Below are positions 18,462 to 27,093 of a stretch of DNA of 64,000 bases, one piece after another. Positions within the stretch are counted from its first letter, which is position 1; the number at the start of each line of letters is the position of its first letter. This stretch comes from Mucilaginibacter myungsuensis. GTDB taxonomy: Bacteria > Bacteroidota > Bacteroidia > Sphingobacteriales > Sphingobacteriaceae. The DNA lies in assembly GCF_015222005.1 (NCBI RefSeq), contig NZ_JADFFL010000001.1, positions 310,001 through 374,000 on the forward strand. The letters are read 5' to 3'. A program made the translations under genes and the position numbers. The notes beneath the pieces were generated by a model, which searched no databases, was not told the origin of the DNA, and saw only the letters and a program-made list of their open reading frames with translations.

Positions 18462-19652
18462 TTACTCGTTTATCGCTTTCACGCCCGGCAATTCTTTGCC
18501 TTCCATGTATTCTAATAAAGCGCCACCGCCTGTTGATACGTAGCTTACGTCATCGGTCATGCCAAATTTAGCTACCGCTGCTGCAGAGTCACCACCACCG
18601 ATCAGTGAGAATGCGCCGTTATCGGTCGCTTTTGCAACTGCCTCAGCTACCGCTTTAGTACCGATCAGGAATTTCTCCATTTCAAATACCCCCATCGGGC
18701 CGTTCCACAAAATGGTTTTAGAGTTCTCAACTACCTCGCTGAATAATTTAGCCGTCTCAGGACCGATATCTAAGCCCATCCAGTTGTCAGGTATCTCGCC
18801 GGTTTTAGCAATGCCGGTGTTGGCATCAGGAGAGAAAGCATCAGCAGTAACGTTATCTAAAGGCAGGTATAATTTAACGCCTTTTTCTTTTGCTTTTTGT
18901 TTGATGGATAAAGCCAATTCTAATTTATCAGCCTCAACCAATGATGTACCGATGGTGCCACCGTCAGCCTTAGCAAACGTATAAGCCATACCGCCACCAA
19001 TGATCAGGTTATCTACCTTATCTAATAATTTTTCGATAAGCAGGATCTTGTCAGATACTTTTGAACCGCCCATGATCGCAGTGAAAGGTTTAGCAGCGTC
19101 GTTCAGGATCTTCTCGGCGTTGGTCAATTCAGCTGCCATCAGGTAACCGAAGTATTTAGCTTCAGGGAAGAACTGTGCAATGATCGCTGTAGATGCGTGC
19201 GCGCGGTGAGCGGTACCAAAGGCATCATTCACGTAGATATCGCCTAACTTAGATAGTTTCTCGGCAAATTCTACATCGCCTTTTTCTTCTTGTTTGTAAA
19301 ATCGTAAGTTCTCTAATAAAAGCACTTCGCCCGGCTGCAAAGCTTTAGCTTTTTCTACAGCTTGCTCGCCAATGCAATCATCAGCAAACTCTACCTGCTG
19401 ACCTAACAGGTCTGACAAGTGTTTTACCACATGCTTTAACGAATATTTATCGGTAGGGCCATCTTTTGGTCTGCCCAGGTGCGACATCAGGATAACTGCG
19501 CCGCCATCTTTCAGGATCTTTTGGATGGTTGGTAAAGCCGCGGTCATGCGGTTATCATCGGTGATGTTGAACTGTTCGTCTAACGGAACGTTAAAATCAA
19601 CCCTGATGAGTGCCTTTTTGCCCGAGAAACTTATTTGATCTACTGTTTTCAT
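18462..19652 (-). CDS. pgk: Phosphoglycerate kinase
   Basis: This 396-residue cytoplasmic glycolytic enzyme interconverts 1,3-bisphosphoglycerate plus ADP and 3-phosphoglycerate plus ATP. The N-terminal substrate-binding block is [12 protein letters not shown]. Further blocks are [29 protein letters not shown], the nucleotide-binding [11 protein letters not shown] and [11 protein letters not shown]. The C-terminal GGGDSAAAV and [13 protein letters not shown] are present. Length is normal. It lies on the same strand as gap and the intervening GNAT gene, with a 102-bp gap upstream, and ends at its own terminator. Confidence 0.98.
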   Translation of the reverse strand: MKTVDQISFSGKKALIRVDFNVPLDEQFNITDDNRMTAALPTIQKILKDGGAVILMSHLGRPKDGPTDKYSLKHVVKHLSDLLGQQVEFADDCIGEQAVEKAKALQPGEVLLLENLRFYKQEEKGDVEFAEKLSKLGDIYVNDAFGTAHRAHASTAIIAQFFPEAKYFGYLMAAELTNAEKILNDAAKPFTAIMGGSKVSDKILLIEKLLDKVDNLIIGGGMAYTFAKADGGTIGTSLVEADKLELALSIKQKAKEKGVKLYLPLDNVTADAFSPDANTGIAKTGEIPDNWMGLDIGPETAKLFSEVVENSKTILWNGPMGVFEMEKFLIGTKAVAEAVAKATDNGAFSLIGGGDSAAAVAKFGMTDDVSYVSTGGGALLEYMEGKELPGVKAINE

Positions 19653-19754
19653 ATTAGATAGCTATGGTTGTAATTATAAGGTCGGCAAGATCGTAAAAAT
19701 GATCTGAAAACCTAAAGCCTAAGTGCTAAAATATGTTAGCCTTTAGCAAAAACT

Positions 19755-20192
19755 TCACTGTATCTTAACATACATTACATAATGAGGGCCTATTCCGGCC
19801 ACTTCAAACTCGCCGGATATGACCTCGAAGCCTAAACCTTTATAAAACTTGACAGCAACCTTACGGGCATTGCACCAAACGTAGTTAGCCTTTTGGCCTT
19901 TCAGGTATACGATAGCAAAGTTGACCAGTTGGTTACCCAAGCCTGTACCGCGATATTTTTCGGTAGTAGCCATGCCACGCAACTGATATGCCTTACCGGC
20001 AAACTCACCATAATTTTGCGGATGGAAAGATGCCACGCAGGCCAACTCCTCCCCTACATAATATCCTAAATGAAAAACGCCCTCGATGGTGTCTGTCGGG
20101 AAGCGGCACTGCTCGTCGGTAAGGTTATGGCCTTCTCTTAAAACGGCGTTGCGGATGGGCAGCAGGTCTTCTACTGATATAAATTTGATCAT
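19755..20192 (-). CDS. GNAT-family N-acetyltransferase, translationally coupled to gap
   Basis: This 145-residue acetyltransferase has the GNAT core: the acetyl-CoA-binding motif MATTEKYRGTGLGNQLV (R/Q-x-x-G-x-G/A) near residue 75, and the C-terminal YKGLGFEVISGEFEV. Its ATG overlaps the gap stop codon by 4 bp (ATGA type), so it is probably translated from the gap mRNA. The substrate is unknown. Its position between gap and pgk is unusual, and a link to a glycolytic metabolite or protein acetylation is only a guess. Confidence 0.9.
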   Translation of the reverse strand: MIKFISVEDLLPIRNAVLREGHNLTDEQCRFPTDTIEGVFHLGYYVGEELACVASFHPQNYGEFAGKAYQLRGMATTEKYRGTGLGNQLVNFAIVYLKGQKANYVWCNARKVAVKFYKGLGFEVISGEFEVAGIGPHYVMYVKIQ

Positions 20193-21190
20193 GCTTTCTT
20201 TAAATTATTTATGCGTTCAACCAAGTCTGCTAACCGGCTCGAATAGCCAACTTCGTTATCGTACCAGCCAACCACTTTCACCATCTCTCCTACTATGGAA
20301 GTTAATAGCGAATCAAACAGACAACTGTGCGTATTACCCAACACATCTACCGATACAACCGGATCTTCAGTATATTCCAGGATATTTTTCATCGGACCAT
20401 TGGCTGCAGCTTTAAAAGCGGCGTTGATCTCGTCTACAGTTGGGACAGTTTTTAATGTACAGGTAAAGTCAGTTAACGAACCATTAAGCACCGGCACACG
20501 GATACCCGCACCGCCTAACTTGCCATCTAAATGCGGGAATATAGCCGTGATTGCCTTAGCCGCACCTGTTGTTGTGGGGATGATAGAACCCGAGGCTGCC
20601 CTTGCCCGGCGCAGATCCTTATGCGAAGCATCATGCAGGTTTTGGTCGCCCGTCATAGAGTGTACTGTGGTGATGTAGCCGCTAACGATGCCCCAATTAT
20701 CTTCCAGCACTTTGATCATCGCGGCCACGTTATTGGTGGTACATGATGCATTGGAGATGATAAGCGCACTCAAATGCGCGATATCATCATTAACACCTAA
20801 CACGGTTGTCGGGGTTTCTTTATCTGTCGACGGTGCCGATAGGATAACCTGTTTAGCGCCTGCTTGCAAATGCTTTTCACCACCGGCGCGGCTTGCGTAT
20901 TTACCGGTAGCCTCGATCACCAGATCGATATCTAATTCAGCCCAAGGTAATTCAGATGGTTCTTTGATACAAAGAGTTTGGACGGACTTTCCGTTGACGA
21001 TCAGCTTGTCACCATCGGCAGAAACAGTTCCCTGGAAACCACGATGTACCGAATCGTACTTAAAAAGATGGGCTATGGTGGCGGTATCGGCCAGGTCATT
21101 TATAGCAACCACTTCGATATCCAGCTTGGCCAATATCTGCCTTAAAAATATCCGGCCTATCCGGCCGAACCCATTAATAGCTATACGCAT
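20189..21190 (-). CDS. gap: Glyceraldehyde-3-phosphate dehydrogenase
   Basis: This 333-residue enzyme forms 1,3-bisphosphoglycerate from glyceraldehyde-3-phosphate with NAD+. It has the N-terminal Rossmann motif MRIAINGFGRIGR, the catalytic Cys in SNASCTTNN (about 150) and the C-terminal WYDNEVGYSSRL. The frame extends to 21214, but an exact -7 box (TAGCTTTG at 21219-21212) overlaps that start, so ATG 21190 is correct. The gap, GNAT and pgk genes lie in one direction and may be cotranscribed in part. Confidence 0.97.
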   Translation of the reverse strand: MRIAINGFGRIGRIFLRQILAKLDIEVVAINDLADTATIAHLFKYDSVHRGFQGTVSADGDKLIVNGKSVQTLCIKEPSELPWAELDIDLVIEATGKYASRAGGEKHLQAGAKQVILSAPSTDKETPTTVLGVNDDIAHLSALIISNASCTTNNVAAMIKVLEDNWGIVSGYITTVHSMTGDQNLHDASHKDLRRARAASGSIIPTTTGAAKAITAIFPHLDGKLGGAGIRVPVLNGSLTDFTCTLKTVPTVDEINAAFKAAANGPMKNILEYTEDPVVSVDVLGNTHSCLFDSLLTSIVGEMVKVVGWYDNEVGYSSRLADLVERINNLKKA

Positions 21191-21211
21191 GTTTGGTTTA
21201 TTTAAAGCACG

Positions 21212-21219
21212 CAAAGCTA
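21212..21219 (-). promoter_or_regulatory. Bacteroidota -7 promoter box for gap
   Basis: The minus strand reads TAGCTTTG, an exact TAnnTTTG. It lies 21 nt before ATG 21190, which supports that start over the upstream in-frame codon. The -33 element was not recognised. Confidence 0.6.
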
Positions 21220-21272
21220 AGTAAATATTATAAATGCGTTAGATGCCGATCATCAGCGTACCGTAACAAAAA

Positions 21273-21297
21273 GAGCGTCCCTTTTTTGGGGACGCTC
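21273..21297 (-). terminator. Terminator of the ferritin-like operon
   Basis: GAGCGTCCC (21273-21281) and GGGACGCTC (21289-21297) form a 9-bp stem. On the minus strand it is followed by TTTTTG. It lies 26 bp beyond the stop of the second ferritin-like gene. Confidence 0.85.
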
Positions 21298-21322
21298 CAT
21301 TCACTATAAAACAAGGACTCTA

Positions 21323-22174
21323 TTAACTGAACCTTACGCCGAACGGGCTAACAATGGCAGTTACTTGTGCAGCTGTTAACGGCTCGTCGAAAGACTCGGT
21401 AGCAGCATTTACTGATATTGTTGTTCCGGCTGTTGCACCGGCCAATTTAGAGATATCGGCACCTGCTTGCGTTACGTTAGCTTCGCCATCGTAAACAGCG
21501 TTCACAGCGGCTATGCCTGTATCGTTCCCACCAGTGATCCATGGTTTGATAGCTGTACCACGGGTACGGCGCAAGTAACGGATAGCGGCAGCGTGACGCG
21601 CCTCTACCGAGTGGATATTCAAAGCTGCGGTCAAAAACACCTGCTGACCTAACAACACACCTGCCTGGCCTTTGTAAGCCCTTACGCCTGTGTCCTCAAA
21701 TGCTTGCGCAACGGCAAGGAATGTATTGTAATCGCTAAATACCGTAGCGAAACCACCACCTGCTGTAAAATCATAACTGTTGGCGGCGGGAGCAGGTAAA
21801 GCTGCACTACCTAAAACCCCCTTAAGGAAGTTAACGTGCGCGTTCTCATGAGCGGCGATCGGTGCAATATAATTGCTACGGTCTGCCGATGGGATCGTCA
21901 ACGTAGAAGCGGCTAAACCGCGGTTATAAAACTCAGCCTCAAAATACTCTAAGCGTAAAGCGATGTTTAGCGTAGTAGTAATGGCTGGCGTAAGGGTCGC
22001 GGTTTGTCCGTATGCTTTTTTTAACAAAGCGGTAAACGCAAATGGCAACGCGGCGGCAGCGACCTTCGTGCCGAAACCCATCATATTTTTGATGGCAGCA
22101 CGGCGTGGATCGATCCTGTCCTGAAATTCCGGGTCTGCCTTATCTATCTGGTCAATTATTTCTAAAATATTCAT
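21323..22174 (-). CDS. Ferritin-like domain protein (second of pair)
   Basis: This is a 283-residue protein. An N-terminal leader (IDPRRAAIKNMMGFGTKVAAAALPFAF) is Tat-like but lacks the strict twin-Arg core. The ferritin-like four-helix region carries the metal-ligand type motifs LRLEYFEAEFYN, APIAAHENAHVNFL, AQAFEDTGVRAYKG and NIHSVEARHAAAIRYL. These resemble the Ferritin_2 family. It is the downstream member of a two-gene operon, with 14 bp between the genes. Its role, possibly diiron oxidase or stress-related, is not established. Confidence 0.9.
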   Translation of the reverse strand: MNILEIIDQIDKADPEFQDRIDPRRAAIKNMMGFGTKVAAAALPFAFTALLKKAYGQTATLTPAITTTLNIALRLEYFEAEFYNRGLAASTLTIPSADRSNYIAPIAAHENAHVNFLKGVLGSAALPAPAANSYDFTAGGGFATVFSDYNTFLAVAQAFEDTGVRAYKGQAGVLLGQQVFLTAALNIHSVEARHAAAIRYLRRTRGTAIKPWITGGNDTGIAAVNAVYDGEANVTQAGADISKLAGATAGTTISVNAATESFDEPLTAAQVTAIVSPFGVRFS

Positions 22175-22188
22175 GGCAATGGGGGTGA

Positions 22189-22884
22189 TTAAGGAACGTA
22201 ATTAAATGAAGCTGCACTTACTTTTGTCTTTAAATAGGTGTTAGCTATTGTTAAAGATTGGGCTATGGTCAATTGTTTGTCCATAGCATTACCATCTAAA
22301 ATGGTGCTGTCGGCAAAGCTTGCTGGACTGATCAGCGCACGAATGTAAGCCGCATGACGCGCCTCTACTGATACGATCTTACCTGCTAAGGCCAAATAGT
22401 TAACATCTTTGATCAGGTAACCGGCACCGTTGTAAGCACCTACACCTGTATCTTCAAATGCTTTGGCCGCAGCTAATACTTTGTCGCGGTTTGAAAAATC
22501 GATAGAACTGAAATCTACCGTTAACGCGTTGATCGCACTACCGCCGATAGCTGCTTTAAAGAACTGACGGTGGGCAACCTCATGGTCGCGGATGTCTGTC
22601 AAAAGGTCACGCTCACTTTGTGATATACCGCTGTAAGGGTTGGCAACTGCTTGAATGTAAAATGCAGCCTCTAACTGCTCCAAGGCATAAGCAAAGTTAA
22701 GGATACCGATATCGCCGGCACCAATATCGATAGTGTTTACCGGAGTTGGTACGTCGTTATCCTTTTTCTTGCAGGAATCAAGTACCATGGCACCGGTAAC
22801 GGCTGCCGCGCCTACACCTGCATAACGTAAGAACGACCTCCGGGCCATGTTCACGTTATTCTCTGAGTCGAGTTGTGTTTTCAT
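22189..22884 (-). CDS. Ferritin-like domain protein with Tat-type signal (first of pair)
   Basis: The 231-residue product has the leader NMARRSFLRYAGVGAAAVTGAMVLDSCKKK, which combines a Tat-like RRSFLR with a possible lipobox (DSC). The ferritin-like helices include FAYALEQLEAAFYIQ, IRDHEVAHRQFF, AKAFEDTGVGAYNG and VSVEARHAAYIR. These are the same Glu/His positions as in its neighbour, so the pair is a diverged tandem duplication. The protein is likely exported folded with its metal and anchored in the periplasm. Upstream is a divergent region shared with scpB, with a 16-bp palindrome. Confidence 0.9.
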   Translation of the reverse strand: MKTQLDSENNVNMARRSFLRYAGVGAAAVTGAMVLDSCKKKDNDVPTPVNTIDIGAGDIGILNFAYALEQLEAAFYIQAVANPYSGISQSERDLLTDIRDHEVAHRQFFKAAIGGSAINALTVDFSSIDFSNRDKVLAAAKAFEDTGVGAYNGAGYLIKDVNYLALAGKIVSVEARHAAYIRALISPASFADSTILDGNAMDKQLTIAQSLTIANTYLKTKVSAASFNYVP

Positions 22885-22966
22885 ATAAAGTAATTGAGTT
22901 GTTTAGTATCAATTACTCGTTTTGTGTAAAAATGGTTTTACATTTGTCAGGTATATGTCAGACCGT

Positions 22967-22982
22967 TTCGGAGTACTCCGAA
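22967..22982. promoter_or_regulatory. 16-bp perfect palindrome upstream of scpB
   Basis: TTCGGAGTACTCCGAA is a perfect palindrome 15 bp before the scpB ATG, in the divergent gap with the ferritin-like operon. It is preceded by TGTCAG at 22945-22950 and 22957-22962. It could be an operator; the binding protein is unknown. Confidence 0.45.
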
Positions 22983-22997
22983 TAAGCCTAACCATTT

Positions 22998-23561
22998 ATG
23001 TCAGAACAGATTGAACAACAGATAGAAGCGTTAATATTCGCGTCGGAACAAAGCATCCGTGCCGAGGAGATCCTGTATTGTTTACAGGCAGCTTTCGAGC
23101 AGGACTTTAGCGACGAGGACATCAACACCCATATCGATAATATTAAAGCTAAATACAGCGCGCCCGAGCTGGCTATCGAATTGGTGAAGATCGGCAGCGG
23201 TTATCAATTCCTGACCAAAAAAACCTTTCACCCTATCATCAATCAATTGCAATTAGAGCGGTCGAAGAAAAAGATGAGTCAGGCCGCTATAGAAACTTTA
23301 GCTATTATTGCATATAAACAACCGGTAACCAAGCTGGATGTTGAGCAGATACGCGGCGTTAACAGCGATTACTCGATACAAAGATTGTTAGAGAAGGAAT
23401 TAATTGTGATATCGGGGAAGTCCGAAACGGTGGGAAAACCGCTTCTGTATGCTACCAGTCCGCTTTTTATGGACTATTTTGGCATAAACAGTATTGCAGA
23501 ATTACCTCAGATAAAAGACTTTACCGATACAGCTGTAAGTATAGGCGAAGCGCAGGAATAA
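22998..23561 (+). CDS. scpB: Segregation and condensation protein B
   Basis: This is a 187-residue subunit of the SMC-ScpAB complex that folds and segregates the chromosome. Two winged-helix domains are expected: the first starts IEQQIEALIFASEQSIRAEEI, the second contains MSQAAIETLAIIAYKQPVTKLDVEQIRGV and the family block YSIQRLLEKELIV. Length is normal for ScpB. It is transcribed alone here, without scpA, which is common in this phylum. The next gene is a small acidic protein, 120 bp downstream. Confidence 0.96.
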   Translation: MSEQIEQQIEALIFASEQSIRAEEILYCLQAAFEQDFSDEDINTHIDNIKAKYSAPELAIELVKIGSGYQFLTKKTFHPIINQLQLERSKKKMSQAAIETLAIIAYKQPVTKLDVEQIRGVNSDYSIQRLLEKELIVISGKSETVGKPLLYATSPLFMDYFGINSIAELPQIKDFTDTAVSIGEAQE

Positions 23562-23681
23562 TTTGGAATAATTTTTTTGTTTAAAACCCGACTTTATTAT
23601 TTTTGGGATACAGTAAACAACTATTGATAGGAAACGATTATCGAACAAAACAACCTACTAAGGTCTTAAAAGCTAAAGTAT

Positions 23682-23861
23682 ATGGGAGCCCCAAAGAAAC
23701 CTACGAAGAAAGCCAGCACTGATAATGATGATCTGGATGATGACGATGACATGCCGGAAACTTCGACCAAGAAGAAGTATGACGAGGATGAAGACGACTA
23801 TGATATGCCGTTAGACGATATTGAGAACGTTGATTACGACGATGACGACGACGATTTTTGA
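23682..23861 (+). CDS. Small highly acidic protein (59 aa)
   Basis: ATG 23682 to TGA 23861 encodes 59 residues: a basic start (MGAPKKPTKKAS) followed by Asp/Glu-rich segments (DNDDLDDDDDMPE, YDEDEDDYDMPLDDIENV and a closing run of Asp). Two DMP motifs recur about 18 residues apart. A strong hairpin terminator follows 21 bp after the stop, which supports a real transcript. The opposite-strand frame here is a shadow. It is disordered by composition, and the role is unknown; chaperone-like, charge-buffer or DNA-mimic roles are only possibilities. Confidence 0.72.
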   Translation: MGAPKKPTKKASTDNDDLDDDDDMPETSTKKKYDEDEDDYDMPLDDIENVDYDDDDDDF

Positions 23862-23882
23862 TCGTCGACCGATATAAAATGG

Positions 23883-23916
23883 AAAGGCATCCGTTACCAC
23901 AACGGATGCCTTTTTT
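23883..23916 (+). terminator. Terminator after the acidic protein gene
   Basis: AAAGGCATCCGTT (23883-23895), loop ACCAC, AACGGATGCCTTT (23901-23913), then TTT. Confidence 0.88.
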
Positions 23917-23941
23917 ATACATGTACTTTTAAACGCCCTGC

Positions 23942-25060
23942 ATGACCATAGTTGAAGTTAAGGATAAACATACCCGAAAGCAGTTTTTAGATGTAGCCCG
24001 CTTTATTTATAAAGACGACCCAAATTGGGTATGCCCTTTAGATAACGAAGTTGAAGCGGTGTTTGATCCGGCTAAAAACAACTTCCACAAGCACGGCAAA
24101 ATAACAAGGTGGGTCCTGCTCAATGATCAGCAAAAACCTGTAGGCCGTGTGGCAGCCTTTATTAACGAAGAAAAAGCTTACAAACACGATCAGCCAACCG
24201 GCGGCATGGGCTTTTTTGAATGCATTGATAATAAAGAATATGCCTTTACACTATTTGATACAGCCCAAAATTGGTTGCAACAACACGGCATGAAAGCCAT
24301 GGACGGCCCGATAAACTTTGGCGAGAACGATAGCTTTTGGGGATTGTTAGTAGAAGGCTTCACTCAGCCATCCTACGGTATGACATACAACCTATCTTAT
24401 TATCGCGCATTTTTTGAGGAATACGGATTTACCACACTTTACGAACAGATCACCAACCACCTTTCGGTACACAAGCCATTTCCGGAGCGTTTTACGAAGA
24501 TCGCTAATTGGGTGGCCCAAAAACCGGGCTACAGTTTTGAGCATTTAAAGATCGGCCAGATAGATAAATTCGCCAGCGACTTTATGGCTATTTATAATGA
24601 TGCCTGGAAGGATTTCGAAAATTTTGTCCCGATAGAACGCGCCACCGTATTAGAAAGCTTCGAAAAGATGAAAGCCATTATGGACGAAAAGCTGATCTGG
24701 TTCGCTTACGTTGATAAGGAGCCTGCATCATTCATCATTATTTTGCCTGATGCCAACCAAATGATCAGATCGCTCAATGGGAAACTGGACCTGATCGGTA
24801 AACTAAAATTCCTTTACAACCGATGGAAAGGTGTAACGCGGATGCGAGCCGTAGTAATGGGCACCAAACAAAAGTTCCAAAAGCACGGGCTGGAATCAGC
24901 CATATTCATCAAGCTTAAAGAATACGTACTGCCATTGAACCAATACGATGAACTGGAACTATCCTGGGTAGGTGATTTTAACGATAAAATGCTGGCCATC
25001 CACGAAGCTACAGGAGCGACCTTCGGTAAGCGGCATTTAACAATGAGAAAGATATTTTAA
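23942..25060 (+). CDS. Large GNAT-superfamily protein (372 aa)
   Basis: This is a 372-residue cytoplasmic protein. It resembles Bacteroidota proteins with an N-terminal GNAT-like fold (DVARFIYKDDPNWVCPLDNEVEAVFDP, with AAFINEEKAYKHDQPTGGMGFFEC) and a C-terminal GNAT-like repeat. MDGPINFGENDSFWGLLVEGFTQPSYGM is a hallmark stretch of this group. Substrate is unknown. It begins 25 bp after the acidic-protein terminator and stands alone. Confidence 0.85.
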   Translation: MTIVEVKDKHTRKQFLDVARFIYKDDPNWVCPLDNEVEAVFDPAKNNFHKHGKITRWVLLNDQQKPVGRVAAFINEEKAYKHDQPTGGMGFFECIDNKEYAFTLFDTAQNWLQQHGMKAMDGPINFGENDSFWGLLVEGFTQPSYGMTYNLSYYRAFFEEYGFTTLYEQITNHLSVHKPFPERFTKIANWVAQKPGYSFEHLKIGQIDKFASDFMAIYNDAWKDFENFVPIERATVLESFEKMKAIMDEKLIWFAYVDKEPASFIIILPDANQMIRSLNGKLDLIGKLKFLYNRWKGVTRMRAVVMGTKQKFQKHGLESAIFIKLKEYVLPLNQYDELELSWVGDFNDKMLAIHEATGATFGKRHLTMRKIF

Positions 25061-25177
25061 AACCTTAAATACAGTTATCCAACCACAACGAACTTTATTG
25101 TTCATAAAAGGCCTTTATATGCTTTGTGATCCTTTCCTTTGTGCACTTTGTGATTAAGCAGTAAACGGGACAACAAA
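25061..25177. repeat. Word-like intergenic repeat, CTTTGTG type
   Basis: GCTTTGTGATCCTTTCC and TTTGTGCACTTTGTGATT recur within 25118-25155 as degenerate repeats of CTTTGTG. It is one of several low-complexity word-like intergenic stretches in this window. No gene was seen. Confidence 0.5.
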
Positions 25178-25205
25178 AAGCCCTTCTTAATAAACAGAAG
25201 GGCTT
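25178..25205 (-). terminator. Terminator of the XRE gene
   Basis: AAGCCCTTCT (25178-25187), an 8-nt loop, AGAAGGGCTT (25196-25205), then TTTGTTG on the minus strand. It lies just beyond the XRE stop at 25210. Confidence 0.85.
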
Positions 25206-25209
25206 CATA

Positions 25210-25551
25210 TTATGCGGTCACTTTATTATGCCTTAATTCTTCAAATAGTTCGATGACCTTTTTCTGTAGGTCGATAACCTCAGCTTCGCGATCCATCAAT
25301 TTTTTATGAACGGCTTCTAATTCGTTCTGTGTTTTTTGGTCCTGTTCGCCCTCACTAAAAGTTAGTAACTGAACGACGGACATCTCGAACAGGGTTGAAA
25401 TTTGCTCGAGCCGGGAAAGATTGATATCAGTTATACCGGTCTCAATTTTAGAGAATGCCGGGATAGAAATGTCCAATCTTTTAGCAACATCTTCCTGACT
25501 CCATCCTTTTTGATGCCTTAATAATCTGATCTTTTTTCCAAGTGTCTTCAT
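25210..25551 (-). CDS. XRE-family regulator with C-terminal coiled coil
   Basis: The 113-residue protein has a helix-turn-helix of the Cro/CI type at about residues 6-62 (IRLLRHQKGWSQEDVAKRLDISIPAFSKIETG). A C-terminal heptad-like helix (ELEAVHKKLMDREAEVIDLQKKVIELFEEL) is probably a dimerising coiled coil. It is 78 bp downstream of mpl on the same strand and has its own terminator, so cotranscription with mpl is possible. The target is unknown. The small size and tail are typical of stand-alone Bacteroidota XRE proteins rather than phage repressors. Confidence 0.88.
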   Translation of the reverse strand: MKTLGKKIRLLRHQKGWSQEDVAKRLDISIPAFSKIETGITDINLSRLEQISTLFEMSVVQLLTFSEGEQDQKTQNELEAVHKKLMDREAEVIDLQKKVIELFEELRHNKVTA

Positions 25552-25629
25552 AAATATTAATTAGGATAAGGGTTTCTCAATAGTTAATAAAGTTACAATA
25601 AAAATTCATTTTTCAAAAAAAATAATTAA

Positions 25630-26997
25630 TTATTCGAACTTTTTTAATAGTTTATTCGTTAAAGCGCCTAAGTCGATACCACCAAAGTTGCCTGAACTCA
25701 TCAGGAGCACGTTTTTGCCCTCAATGTCTAAATTTTCCAAGTGCTCTTGTAAGGCTGTTGGGTCATTAAAAAACAGCACTTTTTTGTTCGCGAAGGCTGT
25801 CCTGAGTACCGAACCATCATATGGTTCCATCTTTTTCTGCTCAAAAGTCTTACGGTCGATGAAAACTATCGCCATATCAGCAGCATCCAGTGTGCCGGCA
25901 TACTCGCTTAAAAACTCTTTGTTAAGGCTGCTGAAAGTATGCAACTCCATACAAGCGATCAATCCCCTATCAGGGAACTGCGTTTTTACCGCATTGATAG
26001 TTGCATGCAATTTAGATGGCGAATGCGCAAAGTCTTTATAGATGTTAGTACTGTCAGACTTACCCATCAGCTCCAACCTGCGGGCCGCTCCGGTAAAGCT
26101 GCTGATCGCTTTATAAAAGCTATCGCTGTCTATACCCAACTGCTCGCATACCAAACGGGCCGCCTGCATATTCAGCAGGTTATGGTCGCCGAACACGTGC
26201 ATATCGTAAACGTTGCCTTCTGCAATTACCGAGGTAACGCCTTCTTTGATCTGATACTTTGGTAATGTGTAAGGTATCTCGACAATACCATCTGCCTGGG
26301 TTTGGGCAACTGCCTCGCTCAAAACGGTATCGTCCTCACTAAAGATCAATTTACCGCCCGGCTGGATGGTTTTAATGAACAAGCGGAACTGCTCTATATA
26401 GCTATCAAAAGTCGGGAACACATTGATATGATCCCAGGCTATGCCACTGATCACACCGATGTTACCTTTATACAAATGAAATTTAGGCCGGCGGTCTATC
26501 GGCGAAGCCAGATATTCGTCGCCCTCTATTATGATCACAGGCGCGTCGGTCAGCTTAACCATGGTTTCAAAGCCTTTCAACTGCGCGCCAACAAGGTAAT
26601 CGAACTGTTTACCTACATTGTTCAATACATGCAGGATCATGCTGGTGATGGTGGTTTTACCGTGGCTACCACCAATAACAACACGAAGTTTATCTTTAGA
26701 CTGCTCGTAGATATATTCAGGATAAGAATAGATCTTCAGGCCTAATTCCTGTGCTTTCAGTAACTCTGGATTATCTACGCGGGCATGCATTCCTAAAATA
26801 ACGGCATCAAGGTCGACGGTTATCTTTTCAGGATACCATCCCTCCTGCTGTGGCAGGATACCATATTTTGCCAGACGACTACGGGAAGGCTCGAACATGA
26901 CATCGTCCGAACCGGTAACTTTAAAGCCTTTGTTGTGAAGTGCGATAGCCAAATTGTGCATAGCGCTGCCGCCAATGGCTATAAAATGTACCGTCAT
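25630..26997 (-). CDS. mpl: Murein tripeptide ligase (UDP-MurNAc:L-Ala-gamma-D-Glu-meso-DAP ligase)
   Basis: This 455-residue cytoplasmic Mur ligase joins recycled L-Ala-gamma-D-Glu-meso-DAP tripeptide to UDP-MurNAc during peptidoglycan recycling. The N-terminal dinucleotide-like motif is VHFIAIGGSAMHNLAIAL. The ATP-binding P-loop is GGSHGKTTITSM (109-120), followed by the central VIIIEGDEY and GVISGIAWDHINVF. The C-terminal Mur domain contains ARRLELMG and KDFAHSPSKL. Length and the HINVF segment favour Mpl over MurC. A short XRE gene follows. Confidence 0.93.
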   Translation of the reverse strand: MTVHFIAIGGSAMHNLAIALHNKGFKVTGSDDVMFEPSRSRLAKYGILPQQEGWYPEKITVDLDAVILGMHARVDNPELLKAQELGLKIYSYPEYIYEQSKDKLRVVIGGSHGKTTITSMILHVLNNVGKQFDYLVGAQLKGFETMVKLTDAPVIIIEGDEYLASPIDRRPKFHLYKGNIGVISGIAWDHINVFPTFDSYIEQFRLFIKTIQPGGKLIFSEDDTVLSEAVAQTQADGIVEIPYTLPKYQIKEGVTSVIAEGNVYDMHVFGDHNLLNMQAARLVCEQLGIDSDSFYKAISSFTGAARRLELMGKSDSTNIYKDFAHSPSKLHATINAVKTQFPDRGLIACMELHTFSSLNKEFLSEYAGTLDAADMAIVFIDRKTFEQKKMEPYDGSVLRTAFANKKVLFFNDPTALQEHLENLDIEGKNVLLMSSGNFGGIDLGALTNKLLKKFE

Positions 26998-27093
26998 TTA
27001 ATCCTATAGGTTGTAAAAATTTGTTATTGCAAATAAACACAAAAAACTATTAACCTTTATAAAATTATTTGTCGTTTACAGACTATTTTAAAC

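Noticed and set aside
26302..26745. A 147-codon frame inside mpl on the opposite strand
   Set aside because: mpl is complete and well conserved; the opposite frame has no motif.
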